From Dyadobacter jiangsuensis (GTDB lineage: Bacteria > Bacteroidota > Bacteroidia > Cytophagales > Spirosomataceae): a DNA stretch of 64,000 nucleotides. Below are positions 24,857 to 33,325 of the stretch, piece by piece. Every line of letters starts with the position of its first letter. The first letter of the stretch is position 1. The notes under the pieces are model-generated. The model saw only the letters and a program-made list of their open reading frames with translations. It was not told the DNA's origin and made no database searches. The position numbers and the translations under genes are program-made. The stretch spans positions 124,001 to 188,000 of the forward strand of contig NZ_PYAS01000004.1 of assembly GCF_003014695.1 (NCBI RefSeq), given 5' to 3'.

Positions 24857-25540
24857 TCAGGACGCTTTCACCCAGTCTTTGTATTCGGGATCGTATTTTT
24901 TGATGACACGCGCGGGATTACCCACAGCAACCGAATAGGGAGGCACATCCTTGGTAACGACGGCCCCGGCAGCGATTACCGAATGCCGGCCGATGGTAAC
25001 ACCGGCTGTGACAACGGCATTGGCCCCGATCCAGCATTCGTCCTCAATGACGATAGGTGCCACACTGACGCCTTGTTTGTGAATCGGTTGCTGGATGTCC
25101 TGATAGTTGTGGTTCAGTCCGCTTGCGACGATATGCTGGGCAAGGATTACATCGTTGCCGATCGTAACAGGGCCTATAATGACATTTCCCAGGCCGACAA
25201 GCGAGTTGGCACCAATACTTACAGCCCCCACGCCATTGTTGATTGTACTGAAATCCTCGATCATCGAATTGTCGCCGATCGAAAAGGGATTGAAAGGCAG
25301 CACGTCCATCCGTACCCACCTTCGGATGATCACATTTTTGCCCCTTTTATGAAAGAAACGGTTCAGAAATACCCGGACCCAAAGCCTAGGACGAGCCTGA
25401 TTGGTTGGAATCAGCATCCAGTGGACAATTTTTTTTAGCCCCGGACTATTCCGGATTTGGGCAGATAACGACATTTTGCCTAGATTAGTAAGATGTAGTA
25501 ATATTTTTACCAAAAGTATTTTGTATTGCCGCAAAGTCAA
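24857..25540 (-). CDS. Left-handed beta-helix acetyltransferase
   Basis: 227 residues with hexapeptide repeats in the second half (VGLGNVIIGPVTIGNDVILA, then CWIGANAVVTAGVTIGRHSV) and the ending VVTKDVPPYSVAVGNPARV typical of sugar O-acetyltransferases (WcaF/NodL/maltose acetyltransferase group). A conserved histidine suited to catalysis lies in SGLNHNYQD. It probably acetylates a glycan building block or repeat unit from acetyl-CoA. It is convergent with the sugar transferase and divergent from the TolC-like gene. Confidence 0.88.
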   Translation of the reverse strand: MTLRQYKILLVKILLHLTNLGKMSLSAQIRNSPGLKKIVHWMLIPTNQARPRLWVRVFLNRFFHKRGKNVIIRRWVRMDVLPFNPFSIGDNSMIEDFSTINNGVGAVSIGANSLVGLGNVIIGPVTIGNDVILAQHIVASGLNHNYQDIQQPIHKQGVSVAPIVIEDECWIGANAVVTAGVTIGRHSVIAAGAVVTKDVPPYSVAVGNPARVIKKYDPEYKDWVKAS

Positions 25541-25575
25541 GCGAAACTGATTTTAAATAAATATTTTGTCCTTAT

Positions 25576-26253
25576 ATGCCGATAAAACATGCCGCTTTTG
25601 GGCTACTGCTTTTTTTGACGTTCCAAAGCGCCCGTGCTCAGGAATCTTTGAGTAAAGACGTGGACTACGCGTACCTGGATAAGTTGATAGCAGTCTGCAA
25701 GGCTAATTATCCTAAAATCAAGATGTACCAGGCGCATATCAATGCCGCGGAGACGGGCGTCAAAAAGGCGAAACTTTCGTATTTCGACATTTTTAACTTC
25801 TCCTATTTGTACGTTCCCAAAAACGACCGTGCGACGCCTGTGTCGGCTTCATTTCCATTTACTTACCAATTCGGTTTTTTTGTGAACATCGGGGCTATCC
25901 TGCAAAAGCCGGCCATGGTCAAGCAGGCAAAGAGCGAACTTGCCTCGGCCGAATACGATAAGCAGTCGTTTGACCTGAATATGGAAGCGGAGGTCAAAAA
26001 GCGATATTTCACTTATATCCAGAAAAAGGCGGTGTACCGGGTGCGCTCGAATGCGGCGCTTGATGTCGAAAGTATGCTCGAAAGTGTGAAGAAGCGCTTT
26101 GAAATGGGGCAGGAGACGCTGGAAAAATATAATCAGGTACTGGTAATGCAAACCGATCACGCGCAGAACCTGCTCAATACCGAAAGCGAAGTTTTGATTG
26201 CCAAAAGCAGTCTGGAAGAATTGTTAGGACAAAAATTAGAAGATATCAAATGA
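25576..26253 (+). CDS. Short TolC-family outer-membrane-type protein
   Basis: 225 residues with signal peptide ending near FQSARAQ. The mature chain is mostly long helices with the TolC pattern (ALDVESMLESVKKRFEMGQE, then YNQVLVMQTDHAQNLLNTES), but only about half the usual TolC length of some 450 residues, i.e. one of two repeats. It overlaps the start of the chain-length protein by 4 bases, so it probably works with it as an envelope component of export. Its pore-forming ability is open. Confidence 0.75.
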   Translation: MPIKHAAFGLLLFLTFQSARAQESLSKDVDYAYLDKLIAVCKANYPKIKMYQAHINAAETGVKKAKLSYFDIFNFSYLYVPKNDRATPVSASFPFTYQFGFFVNIGAILQKPAMVKQAKSELASAEYDKQSFDLNMEAEVKKRYFTYIQKKAVYRVRSNAALDVESMLESVKKRFEMGQETLEKYNQVLVMQTDHAQNLLNTESEVLIAKSSLEELLGQKLEDIK

Positions 26254-28430
26254 CGGAGGTTGTACAGTTTCTAAGGTTACTGCAGAGGAATAAGATCACT
26301 CTTATCCTGGTCCCGCTGATCACCGTTATTGTCTGCTATTTTCTCGTCCGGCGTCTGCCGGATACCTACGAGTCGCATGCGCGCATCGCGACCGGGTTGG
26401 TTGACAAGACCGATCAGGTGGTAACCCGCGCCAGGGACGAGCAGGACCAGCAGATCGCGCGGAAGTTCGAAAGCCTGATCCAGGTTATGCGGTTGAAAAG
26501 AACGCTCGATCAGGTTTCATACCGGTTGATCCTGAATGATTTGAAAGGCTTGAAGGATTCCACCTGGCGTGAGCCGGTGCGGGAGCTGGAAGAAATGAGC
26601 AAGGCCGACAAAGCGAAGGCGATCGCGCTCATTACTCAGAAGTACCAGAAGCGCGAAGAGCTGTTTTTGTGGAAACCTGAGGAGAAGAAGCTGAACGACA
26701 TTATCACCGAAATGGGCTATGGCGCAAATTCGCTGCGCGACAAGCTGATCATTTACCGCACGGGAGTAGGCGACTACATCGATATCGATTTCGAAGCGGA
26801 GCATCCGGACCTGTCTGCTTACGTGATCAATACGCTGGCGCAGGAGTTTATCTCGGATAACTCTTCCCGTGTGGTGGGGAACAACAAAAAGACGATCGAC
26901 TTTCTGGCCAATTTCATGCAGCAAAAGTTGCAGGCACTGAATGACCGGATGAATACGTTGAAAAACTTCAAAATACAAAACCGGGTACTGAACCTGAACG
27001 AGCAGGCAAAGAGTATTTACGGGCAAATGGCCGATTTTGAAACCCGCCGTCAGATCGCACAGAAGGACATTATCGCCTACACCGCCGCTATCGGCAATAT
27101 CGACAGGCGCTTCAACCCGACCGAGCGGAAGTATTTTGAAAGCGCATTGACGGATATCAACCAGAAAATCATCGCTACCAAAAGCAACCTGAAAGCGCTG
27201 AACGAACGCTACATTCTGAGCAATTTCGATAACCGGATGAAGTTCAGTCTGGATTCGCTGCGGAGCCGGCTTTCGGAGGAGATCAATGAGGCCACCGATA
27301 AATATGCCTACAATCCGATGGTGGTAAAGCAGGATCTGGTAACCCAGAAGCTGAGCATGGAAATATCGCTCGAACTGGCCAAAAACAGCGTAGCTTCGAT
27401 CCAGGGCGAGCTCGACCGCCTGAATCGCAAGTTCGACGGCCTGGTGCCGAATGAAGCCAAGATCCAGGAGTATGAGACATCCATCGATATTGCAAGCAAG
27501 GAATACATCGAAGCATTGCAGCGCTACAATGAGGCCAGTCTTGAATTCAGCTTCCCCGTATACCTGCGCCTGATCGAGCGCGCGATGCCGGGTGAGGTGC
27601 AGGCCTCGAAGAAAATGGTGCTCGTGATCCTTTCGGGGGTGATAAGCTTCACATTCTGCGTGTTTGTGTTCTTTATACTTTTCTATCTGGACAAATCGAT
27701 CCGGTACCCGCTGCAACTCGCCAACGAAACCGGCAAGCCGGTGCTCGGCTACCTGAATGTGCTTGACAAAGACTCGAACCTGAGCCTTTCAGGCATGAAT
27801 GCGTCGGACGACAAAGCAGTACGGCTGTACAAGAATCTGGTGCGATCCATCCGCTACGAGCTCGATAACGAAATGGGTGACCCGAAGATCATCGCCGTTA
27901 CGAGCCTTGGTTACGGAGTAGGCAAAACCCCGTTTGTGATCGCATTGGCGTGGGCATTTTCGAAAATCAACAAGACCGTACTGATTATTGACGGCAACTT
28001 CGCCCAGCCGGACATCTCCAAGTTGAACCCGGATAGCACCCCGTTTGAAAATTTTGTCAAATCCAATAACCTGCCGGAAGCAACGCCGGGGCAAATCACC
28101 ATTTTGGGTGCCAAAACCGGTGATATTTCCGTGCTCGAACTGGCCGATGAGAAGGTGATCGGTGAGCGTTTGCAGGCATTGAAAACACGTTTCGATATTA
28201 TCCTGATTGAAACCGACTCATTGCGAGCGATGAACCGGGCAAAGGAATGGGTGTCGTTCTCGGATCTGGTTGTTTCCGTTTTTGCCGCAGGACGCTCCAT
28301 TGGCTCGGAAGATCAATCCAAAATACAGTACCTCGATGGCTTGAACGGGAAATTTGCGGGCTGGGTGCTTACCAATACCGAAAGCATTCCCGAGCAAGCC
28401 GGAAAAGTGGCTAAACCGGTAGAAGCATGA
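26250..28430 (+). CDS. Polysaccharide co-polymerase fused to a tyrosine-kinase-like ATPase
   Basis: 726 residues. A Wzz-type N-terminus has membrane helices at about 16-34 and 456-479 and a long coiled-coil periplasmic region between them. The C-terminal cytoplasmic ATPase is of the BY-kinase type: Walker A GYGVGKT (554-560), Walker A' LIIDGNFAQPD (D581) and a Walker B-like FDIILIETDS. The usual C-terminal tyrosine cluster is absent (tail IPEQAGKVAKPVEA), and Walker A' has GNF in place of the common ADLR. It probably sets chain length at the inner membrane, with reduced or lost autophosphorylation (inference). Overlaps both neighbours by 4 bases. Confidence 0.88.
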   Translation: MTEVVQFLRLLQRNKITLILVPLITVIVCYFLVRRLPDTYESHARIATGLVDKTDQVVTRARDEQDQQIARKFESLIQVMRLKRTLDQVSYRLILNDLKGLKDSTWREPVRELEEMSKADKAKAIALITQKYQKREELFLWKPEEKKLNDIITEMGYGANSLRDKLIIYRTGVGDYIDIDFEAEHPDLSAYVINTLAQEFISDNSSRVVGNNKKTIDFLANFMQQKLQALNDRMNTLKNFKIQNRVLNLNEQAKSIYGQMADFETRRQIAQKDIIAYTAAIGNIDRRFNPTERKYFESALTDINQKIIATKSNLKALNERYILSNFDNRMKFSLDSLRSRLSEEINEATDKYAYNPMVVKQDLVTQKLSMEISLELAKNSVASIQGELDRLNRKFDGLVPNEAKIQEYETSIDIASKEYIEALQRYNEASLEFSFPVYLRLIERAMPGEVQASKKMVLVILSGVISFTFCVFVFFILFYLDKSIRYPLQLANETGKPVLGYLNVLDKDSNLSLSGMNASDDKAVRLYKNLVRSIRYELDNEMGDPKIIAVTSLGYGVGKTPFVIALAWAFSKINKTVLIIDGNFAQPDISKLNPDSTPFENFVKSNNLPEATPGQITILGAKTGDISVLELADEKVIGERLQALKTRFDIILIETDSLRAMNRAKEWVSFSDLVVSVFAAGRSIGSEDQSKIQYLDGLNGKFAGWVLTNTESIPEQAGKVAKPVEA

Positions 28431-29599
28431 AAATCCTGGAATGGATAGGGCTGGCGATTCAGGCGGGGATCGGGTATAACCTCGTATTCCCGGTGTTTCT
28501 GCTGATGATTTATGGCCTGAGAAGGGCTGTAATAGCACGCAAGCCGGTCGTCGGCGGTACACTTCCCGATTACGGCATTATCGTGACGGCGTACGAGTAC
28601 ACGGCTCAACTACCGGCCGTGGTGGGCTCGCTGCTGCAACTGAATTACGACCGGTATCATATTTACGTGGTGGCCGATAAATGCGACATCAGCAATCTGC
28701 ATTTTCCGGCAGATAAGGTGGCATTGCTTCGTCCGGAGCAGGTTTTGGGCAGCAATACCCGCTCGCATTTCTATGCGATCCGCCGGTTTATCCGTCCGCA
28801 TACTCATCTGACGATCATCGATAGCGACAACCTCACCGATCCTGAATATCTGAATGAGTTGAATGTCTATTTCAACCAGGGCTATGAGGCTGTGCAGGGC
28901 GTGAGAGAGGCCAAGAACCTGGATACTACCTATGCCTGCCTGGACGCAGCGCGTGATATTTACTATCATTTTTACGATGGGAAAGTACTGTTCGGGGCGG
29001 GCTCTTCGGCTACACTGGCAGGGTCGGGAATGGCATTTACGACCGCATTGTACGAAAAGGTACTTGGCCATCTGGACGTAACCGGCGCCGGTTTCGACAA
29101 GGTCCTTCAAGAGGGCATTGTGAGCCGCGGCTACCGCATCGCATTCGCTGAGAAAGCCATTGTTTATGATGAAAAAACGACTGGCTCCGACCAGTTGGTC
29201 AAGCAACGTGCTCGCTGGATCAATACCTGGTTCAAGTATTTTTCGTACGGGTTTAAGATTCTTTTCAAAGGTATTACCCGTTTCAGCCTCAACCAGGTAC
29301 TTTTCGGGTTGGTGTTGCTGCGGCCGCCTTTGTTTATTTTCCTGTTGCTTTCGGTGTTTTTTATACTGCTCAATCTGCTGATCGCGCCGGTGTTGTCGCT
29401 GGTATGGCTGATCGGACTGGTCGTTTTCGTGCTCGGTTTTTACATTTCGCTGAAAAGCTCGCCTACCGATCCGAAGATCTACCAATCGCTTGTGAATATC
29501 CCGAAATTCATGTTCTACCAATTGACGGCGCTGGTGAATGCGCGCCGCGCGAACAAGATTTCGGTGGCTACACGTCAGGAGGATAAGACTCGGCCTTAA
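28427..29599 (+). CDS. Membrane glycosyltransferase, GT2 family
   Basis: 390 residues. One N-terminal membrane helix (about 12-32) precedes a GT-A domain with the opening YGIIVTAYEYTAQLPAVVG, a DSD metal motif (LTIIDSDNLTD) and a late QRARW motif (KQRARWINTWFKYF) like that of processive or membrane GT2 enzymes. Two or three membrane helices follow (about 295-365). It probably adds a sugar to a lipid-linked chain at the inner membrane; sugar and linkage cannot be told. The start overlaps the previous gene by 4 bases. Confidence 0.88.
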   Translation: MKILEWIGLAIQAGIGYNLVFPVFLLMIYGLRRAVIARKPVVGGTLPDYGIIVTAYEYTAQLPAVVGSLLQLNYDRYHIYVVADKCDISNLHFPADKVALLRPEQVLGSNTRSHFYAIRRFIRPHTHLTIIDSDNLTDPEYLNELNVYFNQGYEAVQGVREAKNLDTTYACLDAARDIYYHFYDGKVLFGAGSSATLAGSGMAFTTALYEKVLGHLDVTGAGFDKVLQEGIVSRGYRIAFAEKAIVYDEKTTGSDQLVKQRARWINTWFKYFSYGFKILFKGITRFSLNQVLFGLVLLRPPLFIFLLLSVFFILLNLLIAPVLSLVWLIGLVVFVLGFYISLKSSPTDPKIYQSLVNIPKFMFYQLTALVNARRANKISVATRQEDKTRP

Positions 29600-29611
29600 C
29601 GATCGGCTACT

Positions 29612-29758
29612 ATGAAAATTTATCCGGATAAAAAGGTCAGCGAGCGGAAACGGGGCTTCAACGAGCTCACGCCCATGCAGCAAAAAATACGCCAGGCAGC
29701 ATTGTTGCTTGCATTGGTGAGCGTGTTTATCTGGTTTTTTAAAATCCTGTTTTTTTAG
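29612..29758 (+). CDS. 48-residue single-helix membrane protein in the polysaccharide operon
   Basis: A small ATG-started frame of 48 codons with a basic, polar N-terminus (MKIYPDKKVSERKRGFNELT) and one hydrophobic helix near the C-terminus (QAALLLALVSVFIWFFKILF). Support for translation: it fills the gap between the GT2 and O-antigen-ligase genes, starts 13 bases after the former, and its stop TAG shares a base with the GTG start of the latter. The likely topology is positive end inside. A role as a small partner of the flanking membrane proteins is inference. Confidence 0.7.
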   Translation: MKIYPDKKVSERKRGFNELTPMQQKIRQAALLLALVSVFIWFFKILFF

Positions 29759-31245
29759 TGGAGGACATTCAGATTCATATTCCCGGGAAAAGCAGCGAGG
29801 GGTTGAGCCGCGTGGAAAGACTGCGCGCGCTCTTTGATCGCAAACTCACGGGTTTGGTCATTTTACTATTAATCTCGGTCGCATTCGGGGCGCTGATCGC
29901 TTACCAGGGCATTATAGCCGGCGTAGGCATTTTGGCACTTATGTTTGGCCCGCCTGCCGTGTATGCCATTGTGGCGTTTCCCGAATTTGGCATTACTGTG
30001 CTGCTGCTGCTGGCCTATCTGCTGTTTTTTGTAGGGCGGCTGGGTGTGAATTTCCCGCTGGGAACGGTCATGGACGGTATTCAGGGGCTGTTGATCCTCG
30101 GTTTCTTCATTCACCAGAAACGCAGGCCCAACTGGAAGGTTTTCAAAGGGCCGATTAGTGTAATGATCCTGATCTGGATCGTTTACAACCTGATCCAGGT
30201 CGCTAACCCGTCGGCCGAGTCGCGATTGGCCTGGGTGTACACCATTCGTGCAGTGGCCATCATGATGCTGACCTACTTCGTGTTCATGTACCAGATCCGC
30301 ACCATACAGTTCCTGCGGTTTTTGCTTAAACTCTGGCTCGGACTTGCGCTGTTTGCCGCATTGTATGCCTACAAACAGGAGTACATCGGCTTCTCCGGCG
30401 CGGAGCAGGCCTGGCTCGATTCGGAAGGCGTGGCCGATCTGCTTTTCATCGCCGGTCACTGGCGTAAGTTCTCCATCTTCTCCGACCCTGTCGCATTCTC
30501 GTACAATATGGTGGTGGCCAGTATTATCTGTATCGCATTGCTTACGTTCGTGAAGAAAACCTGGCAGAAAGTAGTGCTGGCCGTGATGATCGCGCTGTTT
30601 TTCTCGTCCATGCTTTTCTCGGGCACCAGGGGCGCATACGTGCTTATACCGGCTGCGATGGTGCTGTTCATAATTTTGCGGATCAACCGGCAGGTACTGA
30701 TTTTTTCGGGTATTGCGGGGCTGTTTTTCGTTTTCCTGATTTTTGTACCCACTACCAATTCCAACATTGTCCGGTTCCAGACCGCGTTCAAACCGAACGA
30801 CGATATTTCATTCCAGGCCCGTAAAAACAATCAGAAACGCATTCAACCTTATATTCTCACGCACCCGATCGGGGGCGGGCTGGGTGCCACGGGAGCGTGG
30901 GGGCAGCGGTTCGCTCCGCAATCGTACCTGGCCAACTTTCCGCCGGACAGCGGGTACGTCCGTATTGCCGTGGAGCTGGGCTGGGTAGGTCTGTTTCTGT
31001 TCTGCTTGCTGATGTTCTTTATTTTAAGAGAAGGTATCAATAACTATTTCCTGATCAGAAATCCGGAGCTGAAAACCTATTGCCTGGCGATGCTCCTGGT
31101 GGTTTTTGCTTATAATGTCGGCAATTACCCGCAGGAAGCGCTGGTGCAGTTTCCTTCCAATATTTATTTCTACCTGGCAGCGGCGATTATTAACATTACC
31201 CGCATGATCGACGAGCGGGAGCAGAAAGCGAACCGTACCGTATGA
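29758..31245 (+). CDS. O-antigen ligase/polymerase (Wzy-type) membrane protein
   Basis: 495 residues from a GTG that overlaps the stop of the 48-residue gene. About twelve hydrophobic segments are visible, with a larger outer loop before the last ones containing HPIGGGLGATGAWGQR and ANFPPDSGYVRIAVELGWVG, the usual Wzy_C/O-antigen ligase signature. An SGTRGAY motif precedes a membrane helix. It would polymerise lipid-linked repeat units in the periplasm or transfer the glycan. It overlaps the GT14 gene by 4 bases. Confidence 0.88.
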   Translation: MEDIQIHIPGKSSEGLSRVERLRALFDRKLTGLVILLLISVAFGALIAYQGIIAGVGILALMFGPPAVYAIVAFPEFGITVLLLLAYLLFFVGRLGVNFPLGTVMDGIQGLLILGFFIHQKRRPNWKVFKGPISVMILIWIVYNLIQVANPSAESRLAWVYTIRAVAIMMLTYFVFMYQIRTIQFLRFLLKLWLGLALFAALYAYKQEYIGFSGAEQAWLDSEGVADLLFIAGHWRKFSIFSDPVAFSYNMVVASIICIALLTFVKKTWQKVVLAVMIALFFSSMLFSGTRGAYVLIPAAMVLFIILRINRQVLIFSGIAGLFFVFLIFVPTTNSNIVRFQTAFKPNDDISFQARKNNQKRIQPYILTHPIGGGLGATGAWGQRFAPQSYLANFPPDSGYVRIAVELGWVGLFLFCLLMFFILREGINNYFLIRNPELKTYCLAMLLVVFAYNVGNYPQEALVQFPSNIYFYLAAAIINITRMIDEREQKANRTV

Positions 31246-32099
31246 AAATCGCTCACCTGATACTCGCCCACGCGGCACCGGCTCAGCTGTCGAAGCTCAT
31301 CAGCGCACTCGAATACCGGGATGCCTGGTTCTTTGTGCATCTGGACAGGAAGGCGGATATCGAGGCATTTTCCTTTTTGAAAGGACGTGAGCGGGTAATG
31401 CTCATTCCCGATCGCGTAGACGTGGGCTGGGGGGCATACAGCATCGTCGAAGCGACGCTTCGAGGGTTCCGGACGATTGTCAATTCGGGTATTGATTTCG
31501 ACTATCTAAACCTGCTCAGCGGGGCCGATTATCCGTTACAGTCGCCGTCTGATATCCATGATTTTTTTGCCAGGAATACCGGAAAGAATTTCATGGAATA
31601 CTATTCGGTCCGGAACGAATGGACGGAAGCAATTCCCAGATTAACTGAATATCACCTGACCGATTACAACTTTCCGGGGAAATACCTGGTGCAGAAATGG
31701 ATGAACAGGCTGCTTCCGACACGCAGTATGCCCGAGGGGCTCGAACCGGTGGGACGTTCACAATGGATGAGCCTGACGCTCGATGCGGTGCGTTACGTAT
31801 TGGAGTATCTGGATGGTCATCCAATGGTTACGAAGTTTTTCAAGCTGACCTGGGCTCCTGATGAGATTATATTTCAAACTATTTTGTATAATTCCCCATT
31901 CCGATCTTCACTCGTGAACGATAATTTGAGGTATATTGACTGGTCGAAAGGCCAGGCGAGCCCGAAAGTGCTCGCGGAAGAGGATCTGGAACGTATGTGG
32001 GCATCGGGAAAACTGTTTGCCCGTAAATTCGATCTCGCGCGGTTTCCGGAGGTGCTCGGGGAGGTCGACAGGAAAATTCAGGATCATCACTATAAGTAA
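31242..32099 (+). CDS. GT14-family beta-1,6-N-acetylglucosaminyltransferase-like protein
   Basis: 285 residues of the core-2/I-branching family: KIAHLILAHAAPAQLSKLIS at the start, WFFVHLDRKAD, YLNLLSGADYPLQS and SQWMSLTLDAVRYVLEY, then TWAPDEIIFQTIL. Family members make beta-1,6 branches with GlcNAc or use xylose; the bacterial donor is not certain. Located in the cytoplasm, probably decorating a lipid-linked repeat unit. The start overlaps the previous gene by 4 bases. Confidence 0.85.
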   Translation: MKIAHLILAHAAPAQLSKLISALEYRDAWFFVHLDRKADIEAFSFLKGRERVMLIPDRVDVGWGAYSIVEATLRGFRTIVNSGIDFDYLNLLSGADYPLQSPSDIHDFFARNTGKNFMEYYSVRNEWTEAIPRLTEYHLTDYNFPGKYLVQKWMNRLLPTRSMPEGLEPVGRSQWMSLTLDAVRYVLEYLDGHPMVTKFFKLTWAPDEIIFQTILYNSPFRSSLVNDNLRYIDWSKGQASPKVLAEEDLERMWASGKLFARKFDLARFPEVLGEVDRKIQDHHYK

Positions 32100-32152
32100 C
32101 CGAATCTCAACGAGGGTGGGGGCGTCAGCTCCCACGCATTACCTACCGCAAT

Positions 32153-33325
32153 ATGGATATTGTCATTACAGGACAACAGGCCTGGGATGTAGAAATCGGG
32201 AGTAACTGCAAGAACATTGCCTTGGAATTCAGCAAGAATCACAGGGTATTGTACGTCAATTCCCCGCTCGACCGCATCAGCCTGCTCAAAAATGCCGAGG
32301 ATCCTAAAATCGGGAAACGCAAAAAAGTGGTGCATGGCAAAGCCGACGGCCTCGAAGAGGTGCAGCAGAACCTGTGGGTGCTCTACCCCGACAAAATGAT
32401 CGAGTCGATCAACTGGCTGCCGGAAATGCTGTTTGATATTTTAAACAAGAGGAATAACCAGCTCTTCGCCGGATCGATTGCCCGTGCTGCGAAGCGGCTC
32501 GGCTTTACGGACTATATTCATTTCAATGACAATGATATGTTCCGCAGCTTTTTCCTGAAAGATCTGCTCAAACCGCGCCTGTCTGTTTACTACTCCCGCG
32601 ATTATATGCTGGCGGTGGATTACTGGCGCAAACACGGCGCGCGGCTGGAACCGCAGCTGATCGCTAAAAGCGACCTTTGCGTAGCGAACTCGACTTACCT
32701 GGCCAGTTACTGCGCCAAATATAATCCGCGTTCATTTTACGTAGGGCAGGGTTGCGACCTCGACATTTTTATGGCGGGAAATCAGGCTGTCGAGCCCGCG
32801 GACATACGCGCGATCGCACATCCACGTATCGGGTATGTGGGAGCGCTGCAAAGCATCCGGCTGGATATGGAGCTGCTCGAATACATCGCGCAGCAGCGCC
32901 CCGACTGGAATATCGTGCTGGTGGGGCCGGAGGACAACGAGTTTTTACAAAGCAGCCTGCACAACCTGCCGAATGTAACCTTTACCGGCTCGCGCAACAT
33001 TGCCGATCTGCCGGCCTATATCAATGCGTTCGACGTGTGCGTGAATCCGCAGCTGCTCAACGAAGTAACAATCGGTAATTATCCCCGCAAAATCGACGAA
33101 TACCTCGCGGTTGGCAAGCCGGTGGTCGCAACTGCTACCGATGCCATGAGCGTATTCGCGGATCATGTGTACCTTGGAAAAGGAAAGGAAGATTACGTGA
33201 GGCTGATCGACCGTGCGCTGACTGAAAATTCGGAAGCGCGCACCGAGGCGCGCCGTACTTTTGCCAGCTCGCATACCTGGGAAAACAGCGTGGGCGAAAT
33301 CTACAACGCCATTAAAGCTGTTTAA
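32153..33325 (+). CDS. Glycosyltransferase, GT4-like (TuaH-type)
   Basis: 390 residues with a GT-B shape. The N-terminal part has DIVITGQQAWDVEIGSNCKN and SVYYSRDYMLAVDYW. The C-terminal nucleotide-sugar part has PRIGYVGALQSIRLDMELLE, NIVLVGPED, NVTFTGSRNIADLPAYINAF and the E-x7-E-like region KIDEYLAVGKPVVATATDA. It resembles the protein at 43099-44313 in organisation. The last 14 bases overlap the end of the convergent hybrid kinase gene. Specificity unknown. Confidence 0.85.
   Translation: MDIVITGQQAWDVEIGSNCKNIALEFSKNHRVLYVNSPLDRISLLKNAEDPKIGKRKKVVHGKADGLEEVQQNLWVLYPDKMIESINWLPEMLFDILNKRNNQLFAGSIARAAKRLGFTDYIHFNDNDMFRSFFLKDLLKPRLSVYYSRDYMLAVDYWRKHGARLEPQLIAKSDLCVANSTYLASYCAKYNPRSFYVGQGCDLDIFMAGNQAVEPADIRAIAHPRIGYVGALQSIRLDMELLEYIAQQRPDWNIVLVGPEDNEFLQSSLHNLPNVTFTGSRNIADLPAYINAFDVCVNPQLLNEVTIGNYPRKIDEYLAVGKPVVATATDAMSVFADHVYLGKGKEDYVRLIDRALTENSEARTEARRTFASSHTWENSVGEIYNAIKAV

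Noticed and set aside
26517..27716. Long minus-strand open frame (399 codons) inside the chain-length gene
   Set aside because: It is fully antisense to a clear protein gene and reads as low-quality His/Gln/Leu-rich sequence; a shadow frame.
28610..29683. Minus-strand open frame of 357 codons
   Set aside because: Antisense to the GT2 gene, no family features, and rich in Gln/His/Arg as expected of a shadow.
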